The notes under the pieces are model-generated. The model was not told the origin of the DNA. It did no database searches and was given only the letters and a program-made list of their open reading frames with translations. Position numbers and translations under genes: made by a program. Shown here piece after piece: positions 1-12,818 of a DNA stretch of 64,000 nt. Position 1 is the first letter of the stretch. Each line of letters starts with the position of its first letter. This stretch comes from Molossus alvarezi (taxonomy: Eukaryota; Chordata; Mammalia; Chiroptera; Molossidae), in the NCBI GenBank assembly GCA_037176705.1, contig CM073893.1:14012074-14076073 (forward strand), given 5' to 3'.

Positions 1-1265
1 GCTATTGTCAGACTCTTCAAACACAAACTGGGCCAAAACTTTCCCAGCCAGCAGTGCTCTGCACCCCAGAATCATGTGTTATGATTTCCGTCACACTCAG
101 CCATAAAGTCCCATTTGAGCTTGTCAACCCAGGGCCTGCCAGCACCTACTTGGCTACCTTTGCCTCTTCCCTTGGGACAGGGCTTCTCAGCAGAATGACC
201 ACAGTCACTTGCTTAGATGAGTCAGAAGTTCCCCAAATCTCCTGACACCACTTGGGAGTAAAGAAAAAGGGAGAGCAAACAGGCCCAGCGAGGTCTGTCT
301 AGCCATGACATAAGAATCCGGCACATTTTTTAGAGAAGCATTCATGCTCGAACCCCAGCCTGCTTTACAGATGCCAGAGACATTTCCACAGGAATTTGGC
401 CAAGCACCTTACATCCATGGGGGATACTCCAGATGTTCAATGTAGCCACAGAAGACCACCCCTGGCCCGAGTGACCCTGTTGGGCCAAGGAGCTGGTTCC
501 CAGAAAGTGAAAGGTCTGACAAGATTGTTTTCTCTCTGAGCAGGTAAGGTTCCATGTCCCAACAGGAATCCTTGTACCTCAAGAGAGGCACAGAGCACAC
601 AGCAGCCAAGGAGGCCACACCTGCTCCCCGAGTGATCTGTATGCACAGAATAAATGCCCTTGTGGGTTGGGAGTCCTCACCTGCCTCTGTCCATTTAGTG
701 GTCTCCTGGTCATTCCCTTACTGAGGCCTCAACCTCCACAAAGGCCCTAAAATTACATCATTTGTTCCCACACACCGTTTGTTGCTTTTGAAGCAATGGG
801 AACAGGTTTAGATTCTGTATCCCTGATTCCTTCAGTGAATGAAATCTCATGTGCTCAAAGAGTGTTCTCAATGACCTTGACCTGGCTTCCAGCTCCCACA
901 CACCTGCTGCAATGAGGACTCTGGCATCCATATCCCTCTTCAGGGCTGTTGACCTCCGGCTGCACCTGATCATGCACTCTTTTCCTGCCCTTGTACGTTG
1001 GTCCAGATCTTTATAAGACCATAATCTTAAACCTCATTTACCCTGCCTAAACCTGCATATCAAAATTCCCCTGGCCTGTGAGACCCAGAAATGCTCCCCT
1101 GCCCAGGAAGGCACTCCTGACACCTGGTCCACGTCCTCCATTGCAGGCCTACAACTCACACCTGGGGAGTAGTTAATTCCATCCCAGCAGCCCAGTAGGG
1201 CTGAACTATGAATCAACTTCACTTTCAAATTTCGTGTGGCACTTATTTTTCACTCTTAGCTCTTG
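1..1265. other. Intergenic, nothing recognised
   Basis: Moderate-GC unique-looking sequence. Only short chance frames on either strand, with no splice-bounded or homologous segment. Downstream flank of FOXO1. Confidence 0.6.
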
Positions 1266-1269
1266 GACA

Positions 1270-2080
1270 CATCATACACATTTTTTAACTTTTTTAAAAT
1301 CTTGAGATAATTTAGATATACAGAAGAGTTGTTAGAGTAATAGAGTTTTTGAAAATGCTTCATCCAACTTTACCTAAAGTTAACTACTTATATAACCATT
1401 GTACAATAATTAAAACCAGGAACTTAACAGTGGTATGACACTGTTGCCTAAACTACATGCTTTATTTGGATTTCACCAGTTTTCCCATCAATGTCCTTTT
1501 TTTCCCAATCCAGGATCCCTCATTGCATTTAATCATCATGTCTCCTTAGTATCCTCCAATCTGTGACAGTTCTTCTGTGTTTCCTTGTCTTTTATGACCT
1601 TGAACTTTTAGATTGAGATTATTCATTTTCAGCAAGAATGCTACAGATAGGATGCGCCCTTCTCAGAACACCATGTCAACAAGTACATGATGTCAAGGTC
1701 TTACTATTAGTGGGTGGTATCAATCTCAATCACTTGGCTGAGGTGGTATCTGCCAGGAATCCCTACTATAATCTCATCATTTCCCTTTATATTGTTAGAA
1801 AATATGTGCAGGGAGATACTTTGAGCCTATGCAAATATTCTGTTTCTCCTTAAACTTTTCCTGTCTAGCTTACCATTCATCAGTGTATCTTCCTGCAGCA
1901 ATTATTACTATGACATTCTAATGGTGATCTGTGTTTCCCTCATTTCTTCTGGATTCATTCATCAGAATGTTTTTTAAATGTTTAATCACTAAGTTGTACA
2001 CCCGAAACAAATACACATACACATAAGATATTGTATGTCAATCATAATAAAAAAATAAACATTTTTTTAAAAAAAGTTTT
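1270..2080 (+). mobile_element. Ancient L1M-type relic (non-coding part)
   Basis: The stretch with CAATCTGTGACAGTTC, CATTGCATTTAATCATC, ATCACTTGGCTGAGGTGG and GATACTTTGAGCCTATGC resembles a widely dispersed mammalian L1M segment I remember. It is followed by the typical L1 terminus TTGTACACCCGAAACAAATA, then TTGTATGTCAATCATAATAA and an A-rich tail. No frame remains. The subfamily is uncertain. Confidence 0.6.
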
Positions 2081-2094
2081 TTGTAAAGAGTTGT

Positions 2095-2300
2095 CCCCCC
2101 TCTTCCCATATTTATTTCAATTATTTATACTTATTATTAACTCAAAGGTATTTATTTTATATAAAAATTAATGTTAAATATAATTACATAGAGTTATATA
2201 TTATATAAATAACTTACAATTATATTAAGTTGTATTTGTTATAAATTATATATAATGTATTAGATATAAATTATATTAAATAAAAATACTACCATTATTT
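2095..2300. repeat. AT-rich low-complexity stretch
   Basis: Mostly A and T with repeated TTATAT and AAATTA words (around 2140-2290). No gene or mobile element is recognised. Confidence 0.8.
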
Positions 2301-2339
2301 ATTTTGTTGTTTTGGCTTATTTGGGTTGCTGTGTTTTGC

Positions 2340-2450
2340 TTTGCTAGATTATAAGTTTCTTGAAAATAAGAATTGTGACTTACTGGTCTTTTTGTTCCCA
2401 TAGTCCTGTAACACATATATAGTTGATTCTCAATAATAATACTTAATATT
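2340..2450 (+). mobile_element. L2 3'-end fragment
   Basis: GCTAGATTATAAGTTTCTTG and TGATTCTCAATAATAATACT resemble the L2 terminus. Confidence 0.45.
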
Positions 2451-4923
2451 TATACACATTTTAGTTTTAAAAATGTTCTCTATTTATCTTTATTTTTGCA
2501 TTGTGAGAACATATGAATAATGACCAGAGTAATTAATGAATAATTATGAATATCTGAAAGAGGTTGTTAAGATGAACTCTCTCAGGAATTCAACTCTATC
2601 TGCTTCTCCTTATTTGAGTTCTAAAAGCCTCTATTTGGCAAAATATTTGGTTATTTTAGCGATGTTCAGTCAGTACTTCTGATTCAGGCTAATTCTATCT
2701 AGGACTCTTAGGAGTGGATCTTTGGCTGTTTCTGTTTATGTGTTTGTGTTCGAATCAAGCTGAATTTTCCTTGCCACTCTGCTAGTCTGGACTATGCTGG
2801 TCTACTCTTCATACCCAGAGCACTTAGATACCTGTCTGAAGTGAATAGCATCACACACTCTTAATACTGTTTTCAGTTGTTGGACAAAAGCTTTGGAGTA
2901 TTACACCCAGCCATGAACATCTGGCCTCCTGCAGGAGCGCAATGCAGAGCCATATGGACAGGCTAACGTGAGACATGGTGGCTGCTTTATTCTTGCCACA
3001 ATAGCTTGTAACGAGCTGCATCATGGTTGACTTGGAGTGACTTCAGGTGAAAATCAATGAACGTTTCTTAGTTGTCAAAAGTAACAAATCTAGAAGATAG
3101 TAAGGAAGTATTCTCAATCTCACTGACCATATGAGAGTGGGGGAGAGTCATGAATGGAGCCAGGAGGTCTACTGCTCAACTTGCCAACTCTGTGTTCATT
3201 CTTTCCTGGAGCACTCTGCCCAGGGCCTGAGAGAGGGAATGTGTCACTCTTGTGTATAAATAGGGTGACCACATGATTTATCATCCAAATAGAGCATTTT
3301 TTAAAGTGAATTAATTATGAATAATTATTAATTTTAGTATTTGAGCGACAAGCATAAATTGAGGTTATCCTGGGAAAACTGAGATGTATAATCATTCTTT
3401 GTAAAACAGAATTTTCAGCTTAAAACCATGGAGACAGGTCACTTTTACTAAACATATCTGTACCTTCAGAAAAGCCAACAGCAATGCTCACTAAGATTTT
3501 GAGGGAAAACAGATTGTCTCACAGTTGAGTTACATGTGCAAAGGCATAGAAGCCCCAAGGCATGTGGAAGATACTTTTGTGGAATGGAATCAAGGGCCAG
3601 GAAGCAGGAGGAGTCACAAGCAGCCTGATAGGAAATAAATAATTCCCCTCCTCCAATTGAGAAAGTGAACGCAAACCTCTCTGCCCATGAGCCTGGTGTA
3701 TAGTGTGTGTCCCTGTATGAAGGACTTCTGTGTTACATGAGCTAAATTGTCTTTCAACTCTTAAACATTTTCTCCCTTCAAGTCAAAGCCAATTTTAAGT
3801 ATTCTGCTTAATAATTTCCTTCAAACACCCAGTCACTTAGATCATTTCCTCCTAAAAGATACGAGCCACGAAGAAGAAAATGGAGACTCACCAGGAAGGG
3901 TGTGTTCTCTGGGATGTTGTTCTCCTATATTTATTTGGAAGCCATGGCAGACCCCCATCATCTATCCAAGCTATCTCCATTTGGTCTATATTGAGAAACA
4001 TCTCTTTGGCAACAAGTCACGATCCACTATTATTTTTTCCATTCTACCAAGGAGGAAAATGGAGTCTTTGTAAGGAGCAACAGATCTGTTTAAATTTCTG
4101 GCTAGAATCAGTAAGCACCCAGAACTAGGATTACTCATGCTGTAGCCATGGCCCTTTTAACTTTAATGGGAATAGTCAACATCCTATTATATAAGTGTTT
4201 ATCTTGAGTTCATATTTTTCACACAGGGAAAGACTAATGACATTAATCTTTTCAAACCTAAAAAGTTAAAGGAAGAGAAAAGTCTTCTATATGTCCATAG
4301 TGGAGACAGCGGTCTGGGAGAAAGCCATACAGAAGTAGATCAGAGGTCATTAGATAAATCTATTATCTTATGATGAAAGCCATATGGATCTAAGAGTAAT
4401 AATTTCTACCTCAGAGTATTTGATTAGTGAAATACATTGAGTGTTTAGGTTAGAACCTGCCCCCAAAGTGCTCAGCATATAGTGATTATTGTTGTTGTTG
4501 TACATGTTTATGCAGTGAGGAAAACTTAAAACTAGTGATACAAAGCAGGTTAATAACTCTAAAAACATTGGCATTCCTGGGATAATTAAAGATAAAGTCC
4601 ACAGCGTATACAAATAGTTGTTTCAGGGAAGATGCTTCACACAAGTTTGCAGCTAATGAAGTTAGAAGAAACGACAGGATTAGAGTATCACCATTTTATC
4701 ACCCTGATAAAATAATGACAATAATGATTCTCAATGGCTGCTAACATCAAAAAAAGAGAGACGATCAAACATCACGTACCTCCCCCCAATGTTTTTACAG
4801 AATATTATGAAGTATTCTAAAAAAAAATTGAACCTAAGTATGGTCATGCCTCTACATCTAACTACTAGTTTTCAGGAGATACGAGAGATGAGAAAACTAA
4901 ATGACACCAAGAAAATACAATCT
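2451..4923. other. Intergenic, mostly unassigned
   Basis: Apart from the ancient repeat at 3258-3402 I recognise nothing. An 82-codon frame at 3880-4128 has no family signature. Confidence 0.55.
3258..3402 (+). repeat. Ancient interspersed repeat, copy 1
   Basis: TAGGGTGACCACATGATTTA through TCCTGGGAAAACTGAGATG resembles a dispersed mammalian repeat with GGGTGACC-type ends. A related, shorter piece occurs at 11438-11515. Family not named with certainty. Confidence 0.35.
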
Positions 4924-5126
4924 GGCCCTGGCCAGGTAGTTTAGTTGGTTAGAATGTCATCCAGATGCACCAAGGTTGCAGGTTCAATATCTGGTCAGGG
5001 CACATACAGGAAGCAACTAATGACTGCATGGATGGGTGGAGGAACAAATCAATGTTTCTTTCTTTCTCTTGCTTTTTCCCTACTTCTTCCTCTCTCTCTC
5101 TCTAAAATCAATCAATAAAAATTAAA
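4924..5126 (+). mobile_element. tRNA-derived SINE (short, Ile-like head)
   Basis: The head GGCCCTGGCCAGGTAGTTTAG with TTGGTTAGAAT resembles a tRNA-Ile-like head, and the tail is CT-rich, ending AATCAATCAATAAAAATTAA. Flanked by AAGAAAATACAATCTG (4909) and AAGAATATACAATCTG (5127), a near-perfect duplication. Confidence 0.85.
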
Positions 5127-5884
5127 AAGAATATACAATCTGCATAATTCAAACTGTGAGGCACTCTATAAGACAAATGACCCCATTTTTTTAAAAGAAG
5201 GCAAATAATTTTGAGACATATTAAAAATAGCAATATATAAATGTTATTTGGATTCTGATTTGAATATACAAACCAGAAAAAAATTGTAAAAGAATTGAGA
5301 ATATTTGAACATTGTGCTAAATGGATGTTTGATAATATTAAGAATTTTTTAGTTCTTTAACCATGATAATGGTATTGTGTTTATGTCTCTGTTGTAGTTG
5401 TTGATCTCATATATAAACAGCAAAGTGATTAAAAGAAATTTTAGAGAATGCAGGGCTAAAGATTTACTGGTGAAGGCACAGAAGGCACAAACCATAAAAG
5501 GTAAAATAAACTGAACTTCACCAAAACTTGAAAGTATTATTCATCAAGAGACAATATCAAAAAAACAGACAAGTAGCAGATTGGGAAAAATACGTGCAAC
5601 AACTGTATCTGGATGGATGGATACATAGGTAGACAGACAGATAGGACAACACCTACATCTTGTATCCAGAATATATAAAGACTTCCTACACCTCAATAAT
5701 AAGGACAATCCAATTAAAAATGGATGAAAAAAGTTGAATAGACACTTCACAAAAGACATATAAAGGTACAGTAAGTACATGAAAAAGGGTTCATCATTAA
5801 TCATCAGAGAAATGCCAATTAGAATCATAATGAAATACCACTACAGACACTAGAATGGCTTAAATTAAAAAGATAAAAAATACT

Positions 5885-6138
5885 GCCCTGGCTGGTATGG
5901 CTCAGCAGTTGTAGCATAGGCTCGTGGACCGGAGAGTCCTGGGTTTGGTTCCCACTAAGGGCACATACCTCAGTTGCGCTTTGTCCCCAGCCCCAGTTGG
6001 GGTTGTGTGGGTGGCAACCAGTCAATGTGTCTCTCTCACATCCATGTTTCTCTCTCCCTCCCTCCCTCCCTCTCTTCCTCCCACTCTATCTGAAATGCAA
6101 AAATGTCCTCGGGTGAGGATAAAAGAAAAAAAAAAAAG
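5885..6138 (+). mobile_element. Ves SINE inside old L1
   Basis: Full-length: CCCTGGCTGGTATGGCTCAG head, internal CTCCCTCCC tract and CCTCGGGTGAGGATAAAAG end with A-tail. Inserted into the L1 relic; the flanks AAAAATACT and CAAAATATT are a diverged duplication. Confidence 0.88.
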
Positions 6139-6150
6139 ATGCAAAATATT

Positions 6151-6282
6151 GCCCTGGCCAGTGTGGCTTGGTTGGTTGGAGCATCGTCCTGTGCACAGAA
6201 GTTTCAATCCCCATTTGGGGTGCATACAGATGCAACTGATGTTTCTCTCTCCTTCAATGTTTCTCTCTCTCTCTCTCTCAGA
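6151..6282 (+). mobile_element. Ves-like SINE, internally shortened
   Basis: The head GCCCTGGCCAGTGTGGCTTG is followed by a shortened body and a (CT)n end. About 130 bp, compared with 200-250 bp for complete neighbours. Lies directly downstream of another SINE in the same L1 relic. Confidence 0.8.
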
Positions 6283-6742
6283 TAATTTTATAAAGCTATA
6301 TTCTTTTTACAAAGATGAAAAAGACTGAATTTTGGAGAGAATGTGGAACAACCAGTGTCTCACACATTGCTGGTGGGAGTGTTGTAATGGGACAATCACT
6401 TCTGGAAAACCATTTGACATTTTCTTAAAAAGTTATATATACAAGATCCTGTAATTCCACAACTAGGTTTTTACTATAGGGAAATAAAAGTATATGTGCA
6501 CAATAAAAAACAAAAAAAACAAACAAACAAAAAAATGAATAAAACAACAACTTGTACCAGAATATTTATGGCAGCATTATTCATACTAGTCAAAAACTGG
6601 GAACAGCCCAGATGCCCATCAACAGAAAAATGGATCAACTAACTGGTATATCCATAAAATAAAATATTGCTCAAAAATAAAAAGAACCTAACTACTGACA
6701 CAAATAACAACATGGATGAGTTTCAAAAATAACACTGAGTGA

Positions 6743-6843
6743 CCCCTGGCTTGTTTGGCTCAGCAGTTGGAGCGTCGGCCTGTGGACCAGAGAGTCCCGG
6801 GTTTGGTTCCCACTAGGGGCACGTACCAAAAAATAAAAATAAA
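6743..6843 (+). mobile_element. Half-length Ves SINE (tRNA-related part plus A-tail)
   Basis: Only the tRNA-like 5' half is present (CCCTGGCTTGTTTGGCTCAG to GGGGCACGTACC), followed directly by AAAAAATAAAAATAAAA. The duplication AAAAATAACACTGAGTG / AAAAATAACACTGAATG brackets it, so the short form is what inserted rather than a later deletion. Confidence 0.88.
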
Positions 6844-7084
6844 AAAATAACACTGAATGAAAGAAGCCAGGAGCAGAAACGTCCAGCATATGATCTCATT
6901 GGTACAAATTCTAGACTAGGCAAAAATAACCAGTAACAACAGACATCAGATCAATGGTTGCCTCTCTATGGAGGGAACTGGTTGAAAGGGGCACAAGGGA
7001 TAAAAACATGATGCATCTTGATATATGCAATGGTCATGTATGTAAATTGTGAGTCACTAAAAATATTTTAAACATAAAAAGATT

Positions 7085-8345
7085 CTTATCTATATACTTT
7101 TACAGTACACACACATACAAATGTATTTTTTAACAAGTGTAATTGTGATTATCTGGGGTTTTCTTCAAATAACCCAGTGTTCGGGGTAAATATAGTATAT
7201 GAAACGAGTTTGGCCATAAGTTGATAGCTATTTAACCTAGGTGATGAGTATGTGTAGGCCCATTATACTTTTTATTCTTCCTACTTTCCATGATAGAGTC
7301 AGAGAGAAAAAGAAAAGGGAAGGCGGAAGGAAAGGAAGGAGTGGAAGAGAAAGGACAAAGTGTCCAACAACAGAGATACAGCCCTGAGGACATCTCTGGA
7401 CAACCTGGCTCAGTCACAGATACTCTTGTGATGACCCTGAGTCATCAGAAAAGGTCAGGTGGAACTGGATGTGGCTCTTTTTGCAACAGATATCCATGTC
7501 CTACTTTTGGGGTCACTTATCAAACAAAATAGAAAAAAGGCAGGCAGCCACAGGAGCCGTGACTCACAGTGACCCAGAGAGCTTCCTAGTGTGGGACAGA
7601 GTTCGGCCTGAAGATACCATGCAAAAGAAATGTCAATGCATTATCATCATGGAGTGTGTGACCCTGCCCCAGGGCAGCTTAGATGCTCCTCGGAAAGGTT
7701 GGAAGAGGCTCGCTGCCCTGGAGCTGCAACAAGTTTGGCCTAGGAACAAGGTAATACCTGCCCAGCCCGGGCCATTGAGCTCCGTATGGTAAGCTCATCT
7801 CAGTGGAACACCTGGGTCCAGCTTACATCTCCTCAAAGATCTACAAGAGGAGCTGCTTCTCTCCTGCAGCTATAAAAAAAGGGGGGGGGGGCTCATTTCC
7901 AATGGAAAGCAGACCCTTCAGGGGCGGACTTATTTTCCTCAGACCTGGATGAATGCAGCTGAGACATTTGGTCACTATGGATAAAGTCAGCTGCATTCCA
8001 GGTCTGCCTCTGGGCTCCAGCTGCTTAGTGCTGCTCCACAGTATTCAGAGACTGACTTGCTGCAGAGTCAAACCAGGCCTCAATTTGTAAGCACCTAGAA
8101 GGCAGAAGGACAGTCTGCTCAACCAGTTTACTCAGCACTCACAGCAGGTTAAGCTCCTGATGAGTGATGGAAATTGTAGAGTTCAGCACCAGTCATCAGC
8201 CCAGTATTCATCTGATCCAAGCAGACTGTTTTTAAAGAATACTCCATGGCACCTTTCTGATAAAACTCACTATGTGTCTGAACAGAGGAGACTGAAAGCT
8301 TCACGAGGGTGGATAATGTGTCTGTCACAGAGAAGCCCGAGACTT
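7085..8345. other. Intergenic, unassigned
   Basis: Contains a poly-G run near 7880 and two chance plus-strand frames (80 and 107 codons) without recognisable domains. No SINE. Confidence 0.55.
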
Positions 8346-8348
8346 TGT

Positions 8349-8425
8349 AGAGGGCCTGGTACACGGTAAGTGCTCAGTAGATGTTTAATTGTTGAAAGAA
8401 ATGAATAGGTGGATGAATGAATAGC
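8349..8425 (+). mobile_element. L2/MIR 3'-end fragment
   Basis: GAGGGCCTGGTACACGGTAAG, TGCTCAGTAGATGTTTAATT and GAAAGAAATGAATAGG resemble the common L2 terminus. Confidence 0.5.
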
Positions 8426-8447
8426 AGTAAATGTTACAACATCTCCA

Positions 8448-8640
8448 CAGACTGGTGGTGGTTCTCGTGTCCAAATATCAGGTGGAATAGTTAAAATGCA
8501 GATTTCTCAGGTTTCACACTGCCCCATCCCAGATTCTGAACCATAGATCTGGGGAGGAGACCTAGAACTTGCATTTTTACAAATCTTCTCAAATAAGTCT
8601 GTTACCCACAGTCAGTAGCTCACACTTTGAGAAACATCCT
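8448..8640 (+). mobile_element. MER5A-like hAT-Charlie MITE
   Basis: GGTGGTTCTCGTGTCCAAAT, AAATGCAGATTTCTCAGG, CCCCATCCCAGATTCTGAAC, TCTGGGGAGGAG and CACTTTGAGAAACATCC follow the MER5A layout as I remember it. Non-autonomous and old. Confidence 0.72.
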
Positions 8641-8644
8641 GTCT

Positions 8645-11035
8645 CATTTCCTTGGGGTCTCCAGGAAGTGATCCCCACACAGAGGACGTCTGCCCTTAAA
8701 GAGGGGCTCTGCTCTGCTCTTTTGAATTCCAAGGGAGACTAAGAAACCAATATTGGCTGATACTTGCTATCCTTTAACGGAAGATATTACACATTCAAAG
8801 TGCCACTATACTCACAAAACCTTCTGAATAAAAAGCCTTTCCAATAACCCACCCGCTTTTCTTAATCATCTTTTGTCTTCCACAAGTCTTATTTAGAACT
8901 GCCCTGGAAAAATCATCATCGACTCATTTCACAGAGAAATACTCAATCCCAGCACTTTCTTTGTGCTGGTCAACGACCAGCCCTGCTGCTTTCCAACTTT
9001 TCATAGCTGGGGCATTGACTCTCTGGCTCTGAACGTGACGCAGGCCTTCTCACCAAGGTCAGCAAGCTCACCCTCCATGGCTAGCCTGCAGCTCTCCTCC
9101 CAGCAGGGCCATCTAAGACAGAGCAAGCTCCATTTCAAGATGTTTAAATCTCTGAGATCCAAAGCTATTTAAACTTCTTTTTGCTGTCAATTATATTAAG
9201 AAATTCTAATCCCAGAGGAGTATTATTGCCCATATTAAAGACTGGTTTTTCATTCATTCAATTCACATCAGTTTCTCTGACACTCAGATCCAACAGGGGG
9301 AAGACGGCTGGGCCAACTTTTTGAGCAAAGAAAGATAACTCAAAACTCCAAAAGTATTGCACAATATAATGCCCAGTCCTGAAAACATTCTGAAGCCTTT
9401 TTTAGTTACCAGAAATGACAAAGAAAATTATTTACTCCAGAAAGGTTTGCAGATTGGTGTCTCGGAGGGATCCAAGAATGCATTTTTCTTCTGTCTTCCT
9501 CCCTATCCCTACTCCTGCCAGTAACCACGTGACAACAGAATTATTGCTAGTCATCTATTTTTTTCATCATGTGATTTTCTTGAAAAGACAAGGATAATTG
9601 CTGTTTCCGAAAAAAAAAAAAAAAAAAGGCACATGATGGTTACATGAGATTCCATACAGCTGTTAAATGCTTCCAGTCATCTAGTGTTTTGAAAATTATT
9701 CATGCTTTTAATGGAATACCAATTAAGACAGAAAAAGGAAGTTGGAAGGGAACTGGAACCTTACAGATAATACTAATTTAACATATAGCCCCTAGGGCTC
9801 TAAGAACTTTTGAGATCTCTGAAGATACATTTATAAGAATAAATAAAATTTTCTATTCAGGGTACATTTTATCACAACTTCACAAGAATTTCTAAACAGA
9901 ATTGCCTGACTCCAGAAAATGTCTCCTTTTTACCAAGTCATTGTTTTGGTAGGTGAATTGAAATGGGAAAAATGGTATTGTAAAGGAGAATAATTACCTT
10001 CCTTTCAAAACAGTATTTTATTTCAAAAATTTAAATATTTCAAAATAATGTTTAAAAACCAGAATGCAACATCCACATATTTTACCCAATCCCATTCGAG
10101 ACAACCCATTAAGGGACACAACATTAAGGCAAAGTTACAAATGACAAAGTTTATATCTTTCTCAGATGAGATTCTGTGAAAACAAATCAGCAACTGTCTA
10201 AGGGTGACCAACTGACTTTTTAAAATGACTGTTTACAGATTCGCACAACCCGTTTCTATAGACATGCAACCCTTCAGGAGGTAAAGCAGTAAACTGGCAT
10301 TCCAAGTCTCGTTAACTTTGGAGGTAGAAGCTGTCAAAGGAACTGGTTCTGGCCTCTGAGCCCAGAGAAGAGCTATATGGAGGGAGGATTCCGTGGCCCG
10401 TGGAGATGACTGGCTAGAAGGAAAGCCAATAATCCCTTTTAGGCATTTCATCACTGGCCATATCCCCTCTCTTGCCTTTGAACTTTCCTTGGTTGAAGAA
10501 ACTAAACAGCAGCTCTAGACTTGTCAAAATACCTTGGGCTTCGTGGTCTGCTTTTAATTTGTTGGAATGTTGGCAGGTGCAGACGGGCTCACCAAAGCGA
10601 ATGCCTTTGGCTGTGTCCAGTGGTCAAGCTTCAGGCTTACTGGGAGTTTGGTGATGACCCAAATTAGTCAGGCCTTGCTCTGAATTTCTCAAGTAGGATG
10701 ACCATAGGGCTGCCTTGGGAAAACTATTGAGAATTATTATTATTTGGCTACACGCCTCTATTTGGAAAAGGAGGCCTGAAACTCATCTAGTCCACACATG
10801 TAAGTACTCTGATACAAGGGGCTGGTGCAGGTTTGAAGGGTAGAGGAAGGTTTTGAGCTGGACCTTGTTGACAAGGAAAGGAGAAAGGCATTCCAAACAA
10901 AACTTCCAGCATGTGAAAAGTCTGGAAGCATAAAAGCGAACTGCTGTCAGGTGTAACTGGTGCATAAGGTGGAGGAGACGAGAATGCAAAGGAAGGTTGG
11001 GAAGGAACTTGTATGCCACAGATAAAACTTTAATC
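8645..11035. other. Intergenic, unassigned
   Basis: Unique-looking sequence with a poly-A run at 9610-9627. No gene, SINE or L1 recognised. Confidence 0.55.
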
Positions 11036-11040
11036 TATGC

Positions 11041-11270
11041 ACCTGGCCGGTGTGGCTCAGTGGTTGAGTGTTGTCCCAGGCACCAAGCAGTCGCTGGTTC
11101 CATTCCCAGTCAGGGCACATGCCCAGGTTGTGGGCCCGATCCCCAGTGGTGGGTATGCAAGAGCAGCCAATGTATGTTCTCTTTCATAGATGTTTCTGTC
11201 TCTCACTCCCTCTCCCTTCCTCTCTCTCTAAAAGTAAGTCAATAAAGAAAAGAATATTTGTTAAAAAAAC
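11041..11270 (+). mobile_element. Ves-like SINE (CT-tail subtype)
   Basis: Head ACCTGGCCGGTGTGGCTCAG, GGTTCCATTCCCAGTCAGGG B-box region, CTCTCTCTAAAAGTAAGTCA end with A-rich tail. Flanking duplication not clear. Confidence 0.87.
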
Positions 11271-11437
11271 TAATGTTATTTAGACACCGGGCTAACATTT
11301 CTTTAGAAGAATAACCCTCCAGCAAGGGACAGCTTCTTCAAGAGGGGCCCGAGTTCTTTTACCCACCCAGGGCTCTTGGTATATCCACTGAGGTGAGGGC
11401 TCTAGAAGTAATTAACTGAAAATTAGTCATTTGCTGG

Positions 11438-11515
11438 TAGGGTGAACATATAATTAACCCAAACCCAAACACTTCAGTGACAAGAGCATCTATTAATAAT
11501 TATGCTGGACACAAT
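11438..11515 (+). repeat. Ancient interspersed repeat, copy 2 (partial)
   Basis: TAGGGTGAACATATAATTAA, then CTATTAATAATTATGCTGGAC, resembling the repeat at 3258. Confidence 0.3.
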
Positions 11516-11559
11516 TTGCCCAAGTCTGTCTTGAGCATACCAAAATGCTTGGTCACTCC

Positions 11560-11655
11560 TTTTTTTGAGCCCTTTCTATGTACTAGGCACTGAAATAGGG
11601 TCTTAACTCAGGTCATTAATTCCCCCAGTGACTCCAGTAATTAAGTGTAATTGTT
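11560..11655 (-). mobile_element. MIR fragment, minus strand
   Basis: GAGCCCTTTCTATGTACTAG, GGCACTGAAATAGGG and CAGGTCATTAATTCCCCCAG fit the reversed MIR 3' part. Confidence 0.5.
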
Positions 11656-11774
11656 TCCATTTGATCAACCATGATGAATCTTAAAAGTAGAACCAGCACC
11701 TTACCCTTTTGCATTCCTCTTCCAACTCCAGAATCTTCCTCTTCCACCCTCATCTTCTAGAAAGCCTCTGCTCA

Positions 11775-12028
11775 CCCTGGCCGGTCTGGTTCAGTGGTTA
11801 GAGCGTAGACCCGCAGACCAGAGTCTTGGGTTCGATTCGGTCAAGGGCACATACCTTGGTTGCGGTTCCTCCCTGATACTGGTCAGGGTCGTGCGGGAGG
11901 CAGCCAGTCGATGTGTCCCTCTTAGGTCGATGTTTCTCTCTCTCTTCCTCTTTATCCCTCCCTCCTATTCTATCTGAAGATAAATAGAAAAATATTCTTG
12001 GGTGAGGATTAAAAAATAAATAAAATAA
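11775..12028 (+). mobile_element. Ves SINE, full length
   Basis: CCCTGGCCGGTCTGGTTCAG head to TTGGGTGAGGATTAAAAAAT end. Perfect 14-bp duplication AAAGCCTCTGCTCA on both sides (11761-11774 and from about 12029). Confidence 0.92.
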
Positions 12029-12818
12029 AAAGCCTCTGCTCATGCTTGGGGCATCCATCTACTTCACTGTATACCCTTCCCACCCACTGACACCTACCTG
12101 CAACCTGGGTCCTGGTTTCTCCCCTAATTAAGGCTTTGGCATTGAATTTGACACTTTCTCTCCACCCCAGGTCTGGCTGTCCCTTTGGTTGGTTCCGAAA
12201 TCTAATTTGAATGTCCCATGCAATCTTCAGACCTTGTTTTTCCATGACCTCTTCCACTCTCCAGCCCCAAACCTCATTGCTTCCCAGTCACCTGCTGCCA
12301 TGACCATACCCTGGACCTTGCTACTTCCTGTTCTCACTCCCTAATTTCCATTCTCCCTCTTCCACTATATCCCCCAAACCACCAGTTCTTTAATGCCTTC
12401 ATTATACCCAAGCAGTGCTATGCTGGTAAATGTTTAACCTGCTATGTGGGGAAGTAATGCATGCCTGTATATACGTACATTTATTACACATTTACTGATA
12501 TAAAGGATGTGTGACATACAATTTACAAATAATTAAATACATGATGCTTTTTGTGAATTCTATCAGGCCAATTGATTCTCACAGCTTTCATTGACTTTTG
12601 CCAAACTCATCTGTAGCCAATATACGGTGGTGGTGGCAATTCAGCCAGACTTTAACAACTGGACTTATATCCCAACCCACTCCTTTCTCAATACATTTAT
12701 TTTCTCAACAAATTTAACTAATATAACTTACTTTTAAACTACTTCTCACCCTTGTACAAACTACATTAATCTGAAACTGCTCAGCTTTAGCACAAACAAT
12801 AGCACACCATTCATTATC

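Larger units (their letters stand above)
5455..7080 (+). mobile_element. Old L1 ORF2/3' end relic, invaded by three SINEs
   Basis: Translating in shifting frames gives degraded L1 ORF2 C-terminal blocks (AKDLLVKAQKAQTIKGKINW; ESIIHQETISK; NRHFTKDI; SSLIIREMPI; HIAGGSVVMG; AQMPINRKMD), with many stops. The order matches the C-terminal half of ORF2 plus a 3' UTR-like end. Ves SINEs interrupt it at 5885-6138, 6151-6282 and 6743-6843. Confidence 0.85.
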
